DNA of 64,000 nucleotides from Alloalcanivorax marinus (GCF_016785095.1 NZ_JAEKJB010000008.1:962744-1026743); one strand, 5' to 3'. Positions 35,714 to 44,222 are shown, numbered from the stretch's first letter. Program-made: numbers and translations. Notes: generated by a model not told the origin, from the sequence alone.

Positions 35714-36541
35714 TCACTCCTTCTCGGATGGCTCGGGTGGCAAATGGGGGCGCAGAAAATGCCGCAGGCTGGCCGCCGACAGCGGCCCCAGGTGGCTGTT
35801 CACCAGGCGCCCGTCGGCGTCCAGCAGCAAGGTGGTGGGCAGGCCGCCGCCCAGGGCGCGGCCCAGGTCCCGGTGAGGGTCCAGCAAAACCCGTTCCAGG
35901 CGCAGGCCCTCGGTGCTCAAGTAGCGACGCACGGTGTCCGCGCCCTCGCCCTGGTTGGCGTACAGGAAGCGCACCGCCGGATAGACCCTTTGAGCCTGCT
36001 CCAGCACGGGCATCTCCCGGCGGCAGGGTGGGCACCAGCTGGCCCATAGATTGATCAGCGTGACCCGTCCGGCGGCGGCCTGGCGTAGGGAGACCGGCTC
36101 ACCGCTCAAAGCATGGAGGGTGACGTCCGGCACCGGCGTCGCGCCCGGTCGCAGGGGGGCCAGCACCAATGTGGTGAAAAACGCCGCCAGGGCTCCGGCC
36201 AGCAGCGCCCTTCCAGTCTCGGGAAACGCCTTGCCATGGCCGCGCCAGCGCGCCAGCGCCAGCCCCAGCAGGGCGCCGGCCAGGGCCCCGGGCCACCAGA
36301 AGCCGCCGTCGCGCGGGTCCAGCATGGCCACCGGGCCGGCGTACTGGTCGGCATAGCGGATCACGAACGCCAGCCGCGCGCCGAGCAGGGCGCTGAACAG
36401 CATCCAGCTCAGTACCGGTTCGGCGTCCGGCCGCTCCCGGCGGCGCCGCCAGGCGGCCAGGGCCCAGGCCACCAGCGCACCGGCCAGCCAGGGCAGCAGT
36501 GCCAGGGGCAGGGCCAGCGGTCCCAGGTTGAAGGCGGTCAT
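35714..36541 (-). CDS. TlpA-like thiol-disulfide protein with a polytopic membrane domain
   Basis: A 275-residue fusion. Four hydrophobic segments fill residues 1-125 and look like part of a prolipoprotein diacylglyceryl transferase-type membrane domain (LLGARLAFVIRYADQY; GGFWWPGALAGALLG). A periplasmic TlpA/DsbE thioredoxin domain follows (about 135-270) with LWASWCPPCRREMPVL and GLPTTLLLDADG. It probably reduces the DsbG-like partner or a periplasmic substrate. It starts 113 bp from the divergent response regulator and shares the palindromic box at 36593-36609. Confidence 0.82.
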   Translation of the reverse strand: MTAFNLGPLALPLALLPWLAGALVAWALAAWRRRRERPDAEPVLSWMLFSALLGARLAFVIRYADQYAGPVAMLDPRDGGFWWPGALAGALLGLALARWRGHGKAFPETGRALLAGALAAFFTTLVLAPLRPGATPVPDVTLHALSGEPVSLRQAAAGRVTLINLWASWCPPCRREMPVLEQAQRVYPAVRFLYANQGEGADTVRRYLSTEGLRLERVLLDPHRDLGRALGGGLPTTLLLDADGRLVNSHLGPLSAASLRHFLRPHLPPEPSEKE

Positions 36542-36592
36542 GACGGTGGTTTCTCTCCGGGGCGGTTGTCGGGCAAAGGCTGGCCGCCGATG

Positions 36593-36609
36593 ATTAACGC
36601 CGGGTTAAT
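36593..36609. promoter_or_regulatory. Candidate binding box for the OmpR-family regulator
   Basis: ATTAAC-N5-GTTAAT lies in the divergent gap between the thiol-protein operon and the two-component genes. Two TTAA cores 11 bp apart match the PmrA/QseB-type box spacing (TTAA-N7-TTAA) and also form a perfect 6-bp inverted repeat. It is well placed to control both directions. Assignment to the adjacent regulator is inferred. Confidence 0.6.
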
Positions 36610-36654
36610 AACGGCGCCCCATGGTGGCCGGCACGGTGAACGGCGGGAGCAATC

Positions 36655-37317
36655 ATGCACATTCTGCTGGTGGAAGACGATGCCCTGCTCGGCGATGGCG
36701 TGCAGGCTGGCCTGGAGGTGCACGGTTTCTCCGTGGCCTGGGTGCCCGACGGCGCCGCCGCCGAGGCGGCCCTGGCGGGCCCCGCCTTTGATCTGGTGAT
36801 TCTGGATCTGGGACTGCCTGACCGGGACGGCCTGGGCTTGCTGCGCCACTGGCGCCGCCAGGGCCGGGATGAGCCGGTGCTGGTGCTCACCGCCCGGGAT
36901 GGCGTCGCCCACCGGGTGGCCGGCCTCAACGCCGGTGCCGACGATTACCTGGAAAAGCCCTTCGACCTGGATGAGCTGGTGGCGCGGGCGCACGCCCTGT
37001 TGCGGCGCGCGGAGGGGCGCGCCGCGCCCCTGGTGGAATACGGTCGGTTGCGCTTCGACCCGGCCCGGCAGCGGGTCTGGCTGGCGGACCGGGAAATCGC
37101 GCTGCCGCGTCGCGAGCGGGCTTTGCTGCAGGCACTGCTCGGTGCCCGGGGCCGGGTGCTTACTGGTGATGAACTGGCCGACCGGGTCTACGGCTGGACC
37201 GAGAGCGTGGAGAGCAACGCCCTGGCGGTGCACATCCACAGCCTGCGCCGCAAGTTCGGTGAAGGGCTGATTGAAACCGTGCGCGGTGAGGGTTACCGCC
37301 TGGGGGCGCCGCCATGA
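36655..37317 (+). CDS. OmpR/PhoB-family response regulator (PmrA/QseB-like)
   Basis: A 220-residue response regulator with a receiver domain (ILLVEDDALLGDGVQ; phospho-Asp in LVILDLGLPDRDG; Thr in VLTARDG; Lys in DYLEKPFDLDEL) and a winged-helix effector domain (ALPRRERALLQALLGARGRV; VHIHSLRRKFGEGLIETVRG). It overlaps the kinase gene by 4 bp (ATGA). Next to periplasmic thiol-redox genes, it probably senses envelope thiol stress or copper, as DsbR does in P. aeruginosa; that is inferred from layout. Confidence 0.88.
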   Translation: MHILLVEDDALLGDGVQAGLEVHGFSVAWVPDGAAAEAALAGPAFDLVILDLGLPDRDGLGLLRHWRRQGRDEPVLVLTARDGVAHRVAGLNAGADDYLEKPFDLDELVARAHALLRRAEGRAAPLVEYGRLRFDPARQRVWLADREIALPRRERALLQALLGARGRVLTGDELADRVYGWTESVESNALAVHIHSLRRKFGEGLIETVRGEGYRLGAPP

Positions 37318-38621
37318 GGCTGGCGCCTTCGAGCCTGCGTGGCCGCCTGCTGCTGGGGCTGGGTTTGGGCCTGTCGGTGCTGTGGATGGTGCTGGCGGTG
37401 TGGCTGCACCATGAGGTGCGCGACCGGGTAGCGGCGGTGCTGGACGAGCGCCTGGCCGCCTCGGCGCGGATGGTGGCGTCGCTGGTGGACGCCGGCGCGG
37501 CGGCGCCCGCGGCCCTGACGCAAGGCGGGAGGCTGCCGCTGCGCGGTATCGCCTGCGAGGTAAGTGGTTTGCGCGGCGAACTGCTGGCGCGCTCCGGCGG
37601 CGCGCCGGAAGGCGGCCTGGCACTGGCTCGGGACGGCTTTGGCCAGCGCCGCCTGGACGGAGAGGTATGGCGCGTTTACACCGTCACCCAGGGCGAGCTG
37701 CGGGTGGCGTCCGCGGAGCGCATGGCTGGCCGCACCGGTTTCATGCGGCAGGTGGCCCTGGTGTTGCTGGTGGCGCTGTGCCTGGGGCTGCTGGCCAGCC
37801 TGGCGCTGGTGTGGTGGGCGGTCGGCCGGGCGCTGGGGCCGCTGTCGTCGCTGCGCGATCAGCTTGCCGAACGGGGCGCCGGCGAGGGTCGCGCGGTGGC
37901 CACGCCACCCGGCGCGGTGGAGCTGGAACCCATGGTCGCCACGCTCAATCAGGTATTGGGTCGGGAGCGCGATGCCCTGGACCGGGAGCGGCGTCTTACC
38001 GACGATCTGGCCCACGAATTGCGCACCCCGCTGGCGGCGATTCGCACCCAGTTGCAGGTGGCCCAGCGCACCGGCGGCGCGCGCGCCGAACACGCCCGGG
38101 ATGCCGCCCAGCAAGCGGCGGAGCGGCTCGGCCACAGTCTTGATCAGCTACTGGCCCTGGCCCGGGAACGCAGTGCGCCGGCGGATCGGGCGGCCCTGGG
38201 CACGGTGCTGGACGAGGTGCTGGAGGAACTGGCGGCGCCGATTCGCGAACAGGGCCTGAGCGTGCGGCGCGCGGTCAGCGTCGGTACCCCGGCGGCGCCC
38301 GCCGGGCTGGTGCGCATCGTGCTGCGCAATGTGCTGGAAAACGCCGTGCGGCACAGCCCGGAAGGCGGCGACATCGTGCTGACGGCGGTGGGCGAAGGCC
38401 GGGTTGGATTGTGCATCGATGATCAGGGGCCGGGTCTGGCCCCGGAACAGCGCCGCCGGGCCCTGGAGCGCGGTTGGCGGGGCCATGGCGGCGGTCGTGG
38501 GCTGGGGCTGGCCATCGTCACCACCATCATGCGGCGCACCGGGGGCCGGGTGGCCCTGGCCGCCGCGCCCGGCGGCGGCCTTCGGGTCAGGGTCAGCTGG
38601 CCGCCGGCGGATAGCGCTTGA
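37314..38621 (+). CDS. Sensor histidine kinase (QseC/PmrB-like)
   Basis: A 435-residue membrane histidine kinase. Membrane helices at about residues 10-32 and 145-170 enclose a small periplasmic domain of about 110 residues with one Cys (GIACEVSG). Then HAMP, the H-box LTDDLAHELRTPLAAIR, N-box NVLENAVRHSPEGG, and ATP-lid motifs DDQGPGLAP and GRGLGLAIV. Its last 29 bp overlap the convergent DUF4136 gene. It pairs with the regulator just upstream. Confidence 0.88.
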   Translation: MRLAPSSLRGRLLLGLGLGLSVLWMVLAVWLHHEVRDRVAAVLDERLAASARMVASLVDAGAAAPAALTQGGRLPLRGIACEVSGLRGELLARSGGAPEGGLALARDGFGQRRLDGEVWRVYTVTQGELRVASAERMAGRTGFMRQVALVLLVALCLGLLASLALVWWAVGRALGPLSSLRDQLAERGAGEGRAVATPPGAVELEPMVATLNQVLGRERDALDRERRLTDDLAHELRTPLAAIRTQLQVAQRTGGARAEHARDAAQQAAERLGHSLDQLLALARERSAPADRAALGTVLDEVLEELAAPIREQGLSVRRAVSVGTPAAPAGLVRIVLRNVLENAVRHSPEGGDIVLTAVGEGRVGLCIDDQGPGLAPEQRRRALERGWRGHGGGRGLGLAIVTTIMRRTGGRVALAAAPGGGLRVRVSWPPADSA

Positions 38622-39117
38622 GCATTTCCACCACCATGGCGTCGATGCGCTTGGCGCGGCGTTCGCTGCTCAGATTCTCGTACAGGGTGTCGCGGCTGGT
38701 GGCTTCCCACACTACTTTCTTGGTGGCGCGGTCCACGAACGCCACCTGCAGTTTGTATTCCTTGTAGGTTTCGCCTTCCACCGGGGTGCTGGTGGACAGG
38801 CCATAGCCGTTGCCGAACCAGCCGAAACCGAATTGCAGGGTACTGCCCTGGAATTTTTCCACCGGCACGAAGCGGTAGCGCACCAGCAGGTCGGCGCCGT
38901 CCTTGCCGGCGCTCTCCAGTGGCCGTGCCGCCAGTTCCCGGCGCAGGGCCTCCTGGGTCCGCTGGCCGTCCAGGCTCAAGGCGCCTTCATCCTGTTCCGG
39001 CGGATCGATGGCATAGGTGCGGTAAGCGCTGAAATCGGTGCCGGCGCGATGGTCCACCACCACCGGCGACACACAGCCGGCCAGCGTCAGAGCGAGGAAG
39101 AGGGCAAACCAGCGCAT
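38593..39117 (-). CDS. DUF4136 lipoprotein
   Basis: A 174-residue lipoprotein with signal MRWFALFLALTLAGC and a DUF4136 domain (VVVDHRAGTDFSAYRTYAI; YKEYKLQVAFVDRATKKVVW; RRAKRIDAMVVEMLKRYPP). The family is outer-membrane or periplasmic and of unknown function. It overlaps the 3' end of the kinase gene on the opposite strand by 29 bp. Confidence 0.85.
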   Translation of the reverse strand: MRWFALFLALTLAGCVSPVVVDHRAGTDFSAYRTYAIDPPEQDEGALSLDGQRTQEALRRELAARPLESAGKDGADLLVRYRFVPVEKFQGSTLQFGFGWFGNGYGLSTSTPVEGETYKEYKLQVAFVDRATKKVVWEATSRDTLYENLSSERRAKRIDAMVVEMLKRYPPAAS

Positions 39118-39189
39118 GGTGTTTCTCCTTGGATGAAACCGTGTTTGCTGAAACCTTAAGCAGTATAAAGCGGCACCGGCATGCCGGCG

Positions 39190-40089
39190 TCAAGACGGCG
39201 GGGGATGCCCGCCGGAGGCCAACCCGGCCTTGATGCCCTCGCCCAGGAAACGGGCCGCGCGGCCCGCGTACTGGCCGTCCGCATAGACCATATACAACTC
39301 CTGATAGCGGTGCACGCCCTCGCGCAGGGGCAGCGCCAGGAGGGAGCCGGCGGCCAGATCCGCCGCGATGTCGGTCTCCGGCACCCAGGCGAACCCGAGG
39401 CCCCGCAACAGCGCCTGGCGGCGGGTATGGCTGTGCGAGAAGGTCCAGCGCTTCTCCGCCCCCAGCCAGCCGGAATCCAGCCGCCGCCGGCCGGAGTCGC
39501 GCAGCACCAGCTGCCGGTGCGGCCGCAGATCGTCCAGCCCCAGGGAGCCCTGGTGATGCAGCGGATGGCCCGGCGCCGCCACCGCCACGAAGCGGATGCG
39601 GGTCAGGTGGTCGCCCATGAAGCCCGGCGGCACCCGGCCGGTGATCACCAGGTCCGCCTCGTGGCGCAGCAACGCCTCCTCGGCCCCGGAAAGGATGGTT
39701 TCCTGGAACTCCACCCGGGTCAGCGGGCTTTCCTCCGCCAGATTCACCAGGGCACACAGCACTCGCTCCTGGGGAAACAGGCCATCCGCCGCCACCCGCA
39801 CCAGCGGCTCCCACCCGTGGCCGAACTGGATCGCGCTGCTCTCGATGCGACCGGCTTCCTCCAGCAGCACCTTGGCCTGCCGGTACAGCAGATTGCCGGT
39901 CTCGGTAAGCTTGGCGCGCCGCCCCTCCAGGGTGAACGCGCGCACGCCCAGCTCGGTCTCGATCTTCTGAATCGCGTAGCTGATCGCCGACTGGCTCTTG
40001 TTCAGCGCTTCCGCGGCGGCGGCATAACCGCCCTCGTCCACCACGGCGATCAGTGCCTGCCATTGGTCCAGGGTGATTTTGGTCGACAT
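39190..40089 (-). CDS. LysR-family regulator of the azoR-pirin cluster
   Basis: A 299-residue LysR regulator. The N-terminal helix-turn-helix reads QWQALIAVVDEGGYAAAAEA, then LNKSQSAISYAIQKIETELG, and a substrate-binding-type effector domain begins near residue 90 (VRVAADGLFPQERVLCAL). It is divergent from azoR across a 99-bp AT-rich gap, so it probably controls the azoR, glutathionyl-hydroquinone reductase and pirin genes in response to quinones or related electrophiles. A candidate half-site AATG-N4-CATT (40153-40164) lies near azoR. Confidence 0.88.
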   Translation of the reverse strand: MSTKITLDQWQALIAVVDEGGYAAAAEALNKSQSAISYAIQKIETELGVRAFTLEGRRAKLTETGNLLYRQAKVLLEEAGRIESSAIQFGHGWEPLVRVAADGLFPQERVLCALVNLAEESPLTRVEFQETILSGAEEALLRHEADLVITGRVPPGFMGDHLTRIRFVAVAAPGHPLHHQGSLGLDDLRPHRQLVLRDSGRRRLDSGWLGAEKRWTFSHSHTRRQALLRGLGFAWVPETDIAADLAAGSLLALPLREGVHRYQELYMVYADGQYAGRAARFLGEGIKAGLASGGHPPPS

Positions 40090-40188
40090 ATCGAATGATT
40101 AGGCCATATTGAGCAGAATTGCCCTGTTTTATATCGGATCATCAGAAATCACAATGGTGTCATTCCGAAATTCGATGGAGACAGGGCC

Positions 40189-40812
40189 ATGACCCGTATT
40201 CTGTATCTGCAAAACAGCCTGTTTGGTGACGAAGGCCAGTCCAGCCGGATGGCCCGGGTGTTTATCGACGGGTACCGCGAACGCCATCCGGATACCGACG
40301 TGGTGGTCCGGGATCTGGTCGCCGATGGCGTGCCGCACCTGGATCTGGAGCGGGCCGGTGCCCTGCGTGGCTTCAGCGAGAGTCTGAATGAGGACCAGAA
40401 GGCGGTCCTGGCGCTTTCCGACACCCTGGTCCAGGAGCTGCGCGACGCGGATCTGGTGGTCATCGGCATGCCCATGTACAACTTCGGCGCGCCCACTCAG
40501 TTCAAGGCCTGGATTGACCACATCGCCCGCGCCGGCGTGACCTTCAAGTACACCGAGACCGGCCCGGTGGGCCTCATCGATGATAAGCCGGTACGGGTGT
40601 TCGCCGCCCACGGCGGCTTTCACGTCGGCCAGCCCTACGAGACCACCACGGTGTTCGTGAAACAGATCTTCTCGTTCATGGGCATCCGGGACGTGCGCTT
40701 CGTTTACGCCGAGGGCCTCAACATCAGCGATGAGGTCAAGCAGCAGGCGCTGGCCCGGGCCGAGGCGGACATCGCCGCCGAGCTGGCGGCCCTGGACACG
40801 GCGGCCGCCTGA
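40189..40812 (+). CDS. azoR: FMN-dependent NADH:quinone reductase / azoreductase
   Basis: A 207-residue flavodoxin-fold AzoR family protein that reduces quinones (and azo dyes) by two electrons with NADH. Motifs are ILYLQNSLFGDEGQSSRM (phosphate loop), GMPMYNFGAPTQFKAWIDHI and FAAHGGFHVG, all typical of AzoR FMN contacts. It is the first of three genes probably under the divergent LysR; two-electron reduction avoids semiquinone formation. Confidence 0.92.
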   Translation: MTRILYLQNSLFGDEGQSSRMARVFIDGYRERHPDTDVVVRDLVADGVPHLDLERAGALRGFSESLNEDQKAVLALSDTLVQELRDADLVVIGMPMYNFGAPTQFKAWIDHIARAGVTFKYTETGPVGLIDDKPVRVFAAHGGFHVGQPYETTTVFVKQIFSFMGIRDVRFVYAEGLNISDEVKQQALARAEADIAAELAALDTAAA

Positions 40813-40854
40813 GGGCGACCGCGAATACGCGCAAGGAACAAAGCAGGAGGAACC

Positions 40855-41859
40855 ATGGGATTGCTGGTCGATGGACAGTGGCAGGACAAGTGGTACGACA
40901 CCAAGAGCACCGGCGGGCGTTTCCAGCGTTCGGAAAGCCAGTTCCGCGACTGGGTAACCGCCGATGGCGCCGCCGGCCCCTCCGGCGAGGGTGGCTTCAA
41001 GGCGGAGAAGGGTCGCTACCATCTGTACGTGTCCTACGCCTGCCCCTGGGCCCACCGGGCCCTGGTGATGCGCGCCTGGAAAGGGCTGGAGGCGCACATC
41101 GGCGTGTCCGTGGTGCATCCATTGATGTTGGAGAATGGCTGGGAGCTGCGCGATGACTTCAACGGCGCCACCGGCGATCCGCTGTATGGCCTGGACAAAC
41201 TCTACCAGCTCTACCTGAAGGCGGACGCCCATTACACCGGCCGGGTGACGGTGCCGGTGCTGTGGGACAAGGAGCGCGAGACCATCGTCAGCAATGAGTC
41301 GGCGGAAATCATCCGCATGCTCAACGGTGCCTTCGATGATCTGGGCGCGCGGCCCGGGGACTACTATCCCGAGGACCTGCGCGAGGCCATCGAGACGATC
41401 AACGAGCCGATCTACCACCGGGTCAACAACGGTGTCTACAAGGCCGGCTTCGCCACCGGTCAGGACGCCTACGACGAGGCGGTGACCGCCCTGTTCGAGA
41501 CCCTGGAGGACCTGGAGCGCCGGCTCGGCGAAAGCCGCTACCTGGTGGGCAACACGCTCACCGAGGCGGATCTGCGGCTGTGGACCACCCTGGTGCGCTT
41601 CGATGCCGTGTACGTCACGCACTTCAAGTGCGACCGCAAGCGCATCGTCGATTACCCGAATCTGAACGGCTTTTTGCACGAGCTGTATCAATTGCCCGGG
41701 GTGGCGGAGACCGTGTGGATGGATCACATCCGTCATCACTATTTCCGCAGCCATCCCACGGTGAACCCGCACGGGATCATCCCCATTGGCCCGGAACTGA
41801 ATCTGTCCGCGCCCCATGACCGGGAACGTCTGGGCGAGCGGGAGATACGCGTCGCCTGA
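40855..41859 (+). CDS. yqjG: Glutathionyl-hydroquinone reductase (Xi-class glutathione transferase)
   Basis: A 334-residue ECM4/YqjG-type enzyme that removes glutathione from glutathionyl-hydroquinones. The thioredoxin-like domain has the Xi-class active site YACPWAHRAL (catalytic Cys) and a C-terminal all-helical domain with NNGVYKAGFATGQDAYDEAV and LTEADLRLWTTLVRFD. A GGAGG Shine-Dalgarno precedes the start. It follows azoR by 42 bp and complements it: quinone reduction, then recovery of thiol adducts. Confidence 0.93.
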   Translation: MGLLVDGQWQDKWYDTKSTGGRFQRSESQFRDWVTADGAAGPSGEGGFKAEKGRYHLYVSYACPWAHRALVMRAWKGLEAHIGVSVVHPLMLENGWELRDDFNGATGDPLYGLDKLYQLYLKADAHYTGRVTVPVLWDKERETIVSNESAEIIRMLNGAFDDLGARPGDYYPEDLREAIETINEPIYHRVNNGVYKAGFATGQDAYDEAVTALFETLEDLERRLGESRYLVGNTLTEADLRLWTTLVRFDAVYVTHFKCDRKRIVDYPNLNGFLHELYQLPGVAETVWMDHIRHHYFRSHPTVNPHGIIPIGPELNLSAPHDRERLGEREIRVA

Positions 41860-41903
41860 CCGGGCGTCGCGGGACAGAAGCCCGACAGGGCGAGGAGGCA
41901 ACC

Positions 41904-42761
41904 ATGAAAGAACGTCGCGTACTGCATACCATCCGCGCGCTGGAAACGTCCGATGGCGCCGGTGTCCGTCTGAAGCGCGCTCTGGGCCACAACCCGGCGG
42001 TGCGGCTGGACCCGTTCCTGATGCTGGACGCCTTCTCCTCGGACAACCCGGACGACTACATCGCCGGTTTCCCGGCGCACCCGCACCGTGGCTTCGAAAC
42101 CGTGACCTATCTGATCGAAGGGCACATGAAGCACCGTGATCACCTGGGTAACGAGGGCGACCTCAAGCAGGGCGGGGTGCAATGGATGACCGCCGGGCGC
42201 GGCATCATCCACGAGGAAATGCCCCAGCAGCAGGACGGCCTGCTGCGTGGTTTCCAGCTGTGGATCAACCTGCCCGCCGCCGAGAAGATGAAGCCCGCCG
42301 GCTACCGGGACGTGGCCGACACCGAGATGCCGCGCCTGGATCTGCCCGGCGGCGGCCAGGTGAAGGCGATCGCCGGTGAGGTGACGCTGGACGGCGAAAC
42401 GCTCACCGCGCCGGTCAGTGGCGGCACCACCGATCCGCTCTACCTGGATGTGATCCTGCGGCCGGATGAGCGGCTCACGGTGCCCGTCAGCGCCGGTTAC
42501 AACGCCTTTCTGTATCTGTTCGAGGGCGACGTGAGCGTGGCCGGTGAGGCGGTGCCGGCGGAACACACCGCGGTGCTTGATGACGGCGACCAGGTGACCC
42601 TGGAAGCCGGCGCCCGGGGCGCGCGGCTGCTGTTGCTGGCGGGCAAGCCCCTGGGTGAGCCCATCGCCCAGTACGGTCCCTTCGTGATGAACACCCAGGA
42701 AGAGATCGAGCAGGCCCTGCGCGACTACCGCGCCGGTACCCTCACCGAACCGGCGGCCTGA
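41904..42761 (+). CDS. Pirin family protein
   Basis: A 285-residue bicupin of the pirin family. The N-terminal cupin carries the metal site in HPHRGFETVTYLIEG (His, His) with HRDHLGNEG and WMTAGRGIIHEEMP. Bacterial pirins such as YhhW are quercetin 2,3-dioxygenases; others act as redox-sensitive cofactors. As the last gene of the azoR cluster it probably acts on a phenolic or quinone substrate. It ends at a strong terminator. Confidence 0.92.
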   Translation: MKERRVLHTIRALETSDGAGVRLKRALGHNPAVRLDPFLMLDAFSSDNPDDYIAGFPAHPHRGFETVTYLIEGHMKHRDHLGNEGDLKQGGVQWMTAGRGIIHEEMPQQQDGLLRGFQLWINLPAAEKMKPAGYRDVADTEMPRLDLPGGGQVKAIAGEVTLDGETLTAPVSGGTTDPLYLDVILRPDERLTVPVSAGYNAFLYLFEGDVSVAGEAVPAEHTAVLDDGDQVTLEAGARGARLLLLAGKPLGEPIAQYGPFVMNTQEEIEQALRDYRAGTLTEPAA

Positions 42762-42785
42762 ACGCGCCCTTTCGTTTCCGTCCCC

Positions 42786-42836
42786 AAAACAAACCCCCGG
42801 TTCGTTCCATGAACCGGGGGTTTGTTTTTATTTATT
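42786..42836 (+). terminator. Strong intrinsic terminator after the pirin gene
   Basis: A stem of about 17 bp (AACAAACCCCCGGTTC paired with GAACCGGGGGTTTGTT, 42787-42803 and 42811-42827) with a 7-base loop, running into a T-rich tract (to 42837). It closes the azoR-pirin operon and insulates the Rrf2 gene, whose operator starts in the same AT-rich tract. Confidence 0.9.
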
Positions 42837-42863
42837 TCATGTAATAACATAAGTTACATGAAA
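42835..42863. promoter_or_regulatory. Perfect inverted repeat overlapping the Rrf2 start codon
   Basis: TTTCATGTAA (42835-42844) and TTACATGAAA (42854-42863) form a perfect 10-bp inverted repeat with a 9-bp spacer; the right arm contains the ATG at 42858. The size and symmetry suit a dimeric Rrf2 repressor. There is no Shine-Dalgarno before the ATG, so the mRNA may be leaderless or very short-leadered. Use as an autoregulatory operator is inferred. Confidence 0.75.
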
Positions 42864-43301
42864 CGAAACAGTCGATTATCCGGCGTGCTCCACGTGCTGC
42901 TGCACATGGCCGAAGCCGACCGCCCCCTGACCTCCGAAGCGCTGGCTTCGATGATGAGCACTAATCCGGTGGTGATCCGTCGCGTCCTGGCGGGGTTGCG
43001 CCGTGATGGCATGGTGCACTCCGAAAAAGGCCACGGCGGCGGGTGGCGTCTGGCCCGGGACCTGAGTGATGTGACTTTGCGTGACATTTACGTGGCCCTG
43101 GGTGAACCCGGTTTGTTGGCCCTGGGGCACCGTACCGAGTCGCCGGATTGCCTGGTGGAACAAGCCGTCAATGCCGCCATGGAGCAGGCTTTCCAGGAGG
43201 CGGAGACCGTGCTGCTGGACCGTTTCGGTGAAATTACCCTGGCGGCGCTCAGCGCCGATTTCCATGAACGTTTACACAGGCGGAGCGACGATGCGGTTTG
43301 A
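42858..43301 (+). CDS. Rrf2-family regulator without Fe-S cysteine cluster
   Basis: A 147-residue Rrf2-family winged-helix regulator (LSGVLHVLLHMAEADRPLTS; NPVVIRRVLAGLRRDGMVHS; EKGHGGGWRLARDLSDVTLR). Unlike IscR or NsrR it has only one cysteine (Cys98), so it should not bind an Fe-S cluster; it resembles the YwnA/HypR-type thiol or ligand sensors. It overlaps the following oxidoreductase gene by 11 bp, so the pair is one operon. The start at 42858 begins at the conserved N-terminus; a longer in-frame start reads through the terminator tract. Confidence 0.87.
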   Translation: MKRNSRLSGVLHVLLHMAEADRPLTSEALASMMSTNPVVIRRVLAGLRRDGMVHSEKGHGGGWRLARDLSDVTLRDIYVALGEPGLLALGHRTESPDCLVEQAVNAAMEQAFQEAETVLLDRFGEITLAALSADFHERLHRRSDDAV

Positions 43302-44181
43302 TGCGATCGTGGTAGGTGGCAGTTACGCGGGTATGGCCGCGGCGTTGCAATTGGTGCGTGCCCGGCGCCGGGTGCTGGTGTTGGATGGCGGGCAGCGTCG
43401 CAACCGTTTCGCGAGCCACTCTCAGGGTGTGCTGACCCAGGACGGACGCGACCCGGCGGCCATTGCCGCCGACGGTCGTGCCCAGTTGCTGGTTTACCCG
43501 GATGCGACCTGGCGCGATGATCGCGCCGCCCGGGTGGCGCGGACCGAGGAGTGCTTCGAGGTGATCACGGAGGGCGGCGACCGGTTTCAGGGTACGCGCC
43601 TGATTCTCGCTTACGGCGTGGTCGATCAACTGCCGCCGGTTTCCGGACTGTGGGAACGCTGGGGGCGCACCGTGCTGCACTGCCCTTATTGCCATGGCTA
43701 CGAGTTGAACCGGGGCGAGCTGGGTGTGCTGGCCACTGGCCCCATGTCGATGCACCAGGCATTGCTGATCCCCGAATGGGGCCCGACCACCTTTTTCACC
43801 AATGGTGCATTGATGCCTGATGCGGACCAGCGCGCGCAACTGCGGGAGCGTGGTGTCCGGCTGGAAGAAGTGCCGGTGTCGGCGGTGAAGGGCGAAGCGG
43901 AAGTGTGCCTGGTTGACGGCCGGTCATTTTCGCTGGCCGGTCTGTTCGTCGCTTCCAGCATTCGGCCGGCCAGTGACCTGGCGGCACAATTGGGCTGCGA
44001 AACCAGTGATACACCAATGGGGGCCGTGGTCAAAACAGACGCTCGCCAGGCTACAACGGTGCCGGGCGTGTTCGCCTGCGGTGACCTGGCGCGGGGTGCC
44101 GGGAGTGTGTCGCTGGCAATCGGTGATGGTGCCATGGCGGGTACCGCCACGCACCAGTCACTGGCGCTGCCCACCCCGTGA
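43291..44181 (+). CDS. Thioredoxin reductase-like FAD/NAD(P) oxidoreductase
   Basis: A 296-residue two-dinucleotide-binding flavoprotein. FAD motif VVGGSYAGMAAALQL, dithiol CPYCHGYE in the place of the TrxR active site, and C-terminal FAD motif GVFACGDLARGAGSVSLAIG. It is slightly shorter than TrxB and its NAD(P) motif (GVLATGPMSMHQAL) is degenerate, so it may use a non-standard reductant, as in GliT-like or ferredoxin-type relatives. Overlap with the Rrf2 gene suggests redox-controlled expression. The dithiol substrate is unknown. Confidence 0.85.
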   Translation: MRFDAIVVGGSYAGMAAALQLVRARRRVLVLDGGQRRNRFASHSQGVLTQDGRDPAAIAADGRAQLLVYPDATWRDDRAARVARTEECFEVITEGGDRFQGTRLILAYGVVDQLPPVSGLWERWGRTVLHCPYCHGYELNRGELGVLATGPMSMHQALLIPEWGPTTFFTNGALMPDADQRAQLRERGVRLEEVPVSAVKGEAEVCLVDGRSFSLAGLFVASSIRPASDLAAQLGCETSDTPMGAVVKTDARQATTVPGVFACGDLARGAGSVSLAIGDGAMAGTATHQSLALPTP

Positions 44182-44199
44182 GCCAGGTCGGAGCGACTG

Positions 44200-44222
44200 T
44201 CAAACCGCGGTTAGCGGTTTGA
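44200..44222. terminator. Hairpin between the oxidoreductase gene and the higA remnant
   Basis: TCAAACCGC pairs perfectly with GCGGTTTGA across a 5-base loop, 19 bp after the oxidoreductase stop. No T-tract follows, so it is probably a weak terminator; it coincides with the end of the higA remnant. Confidence 0.45.
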
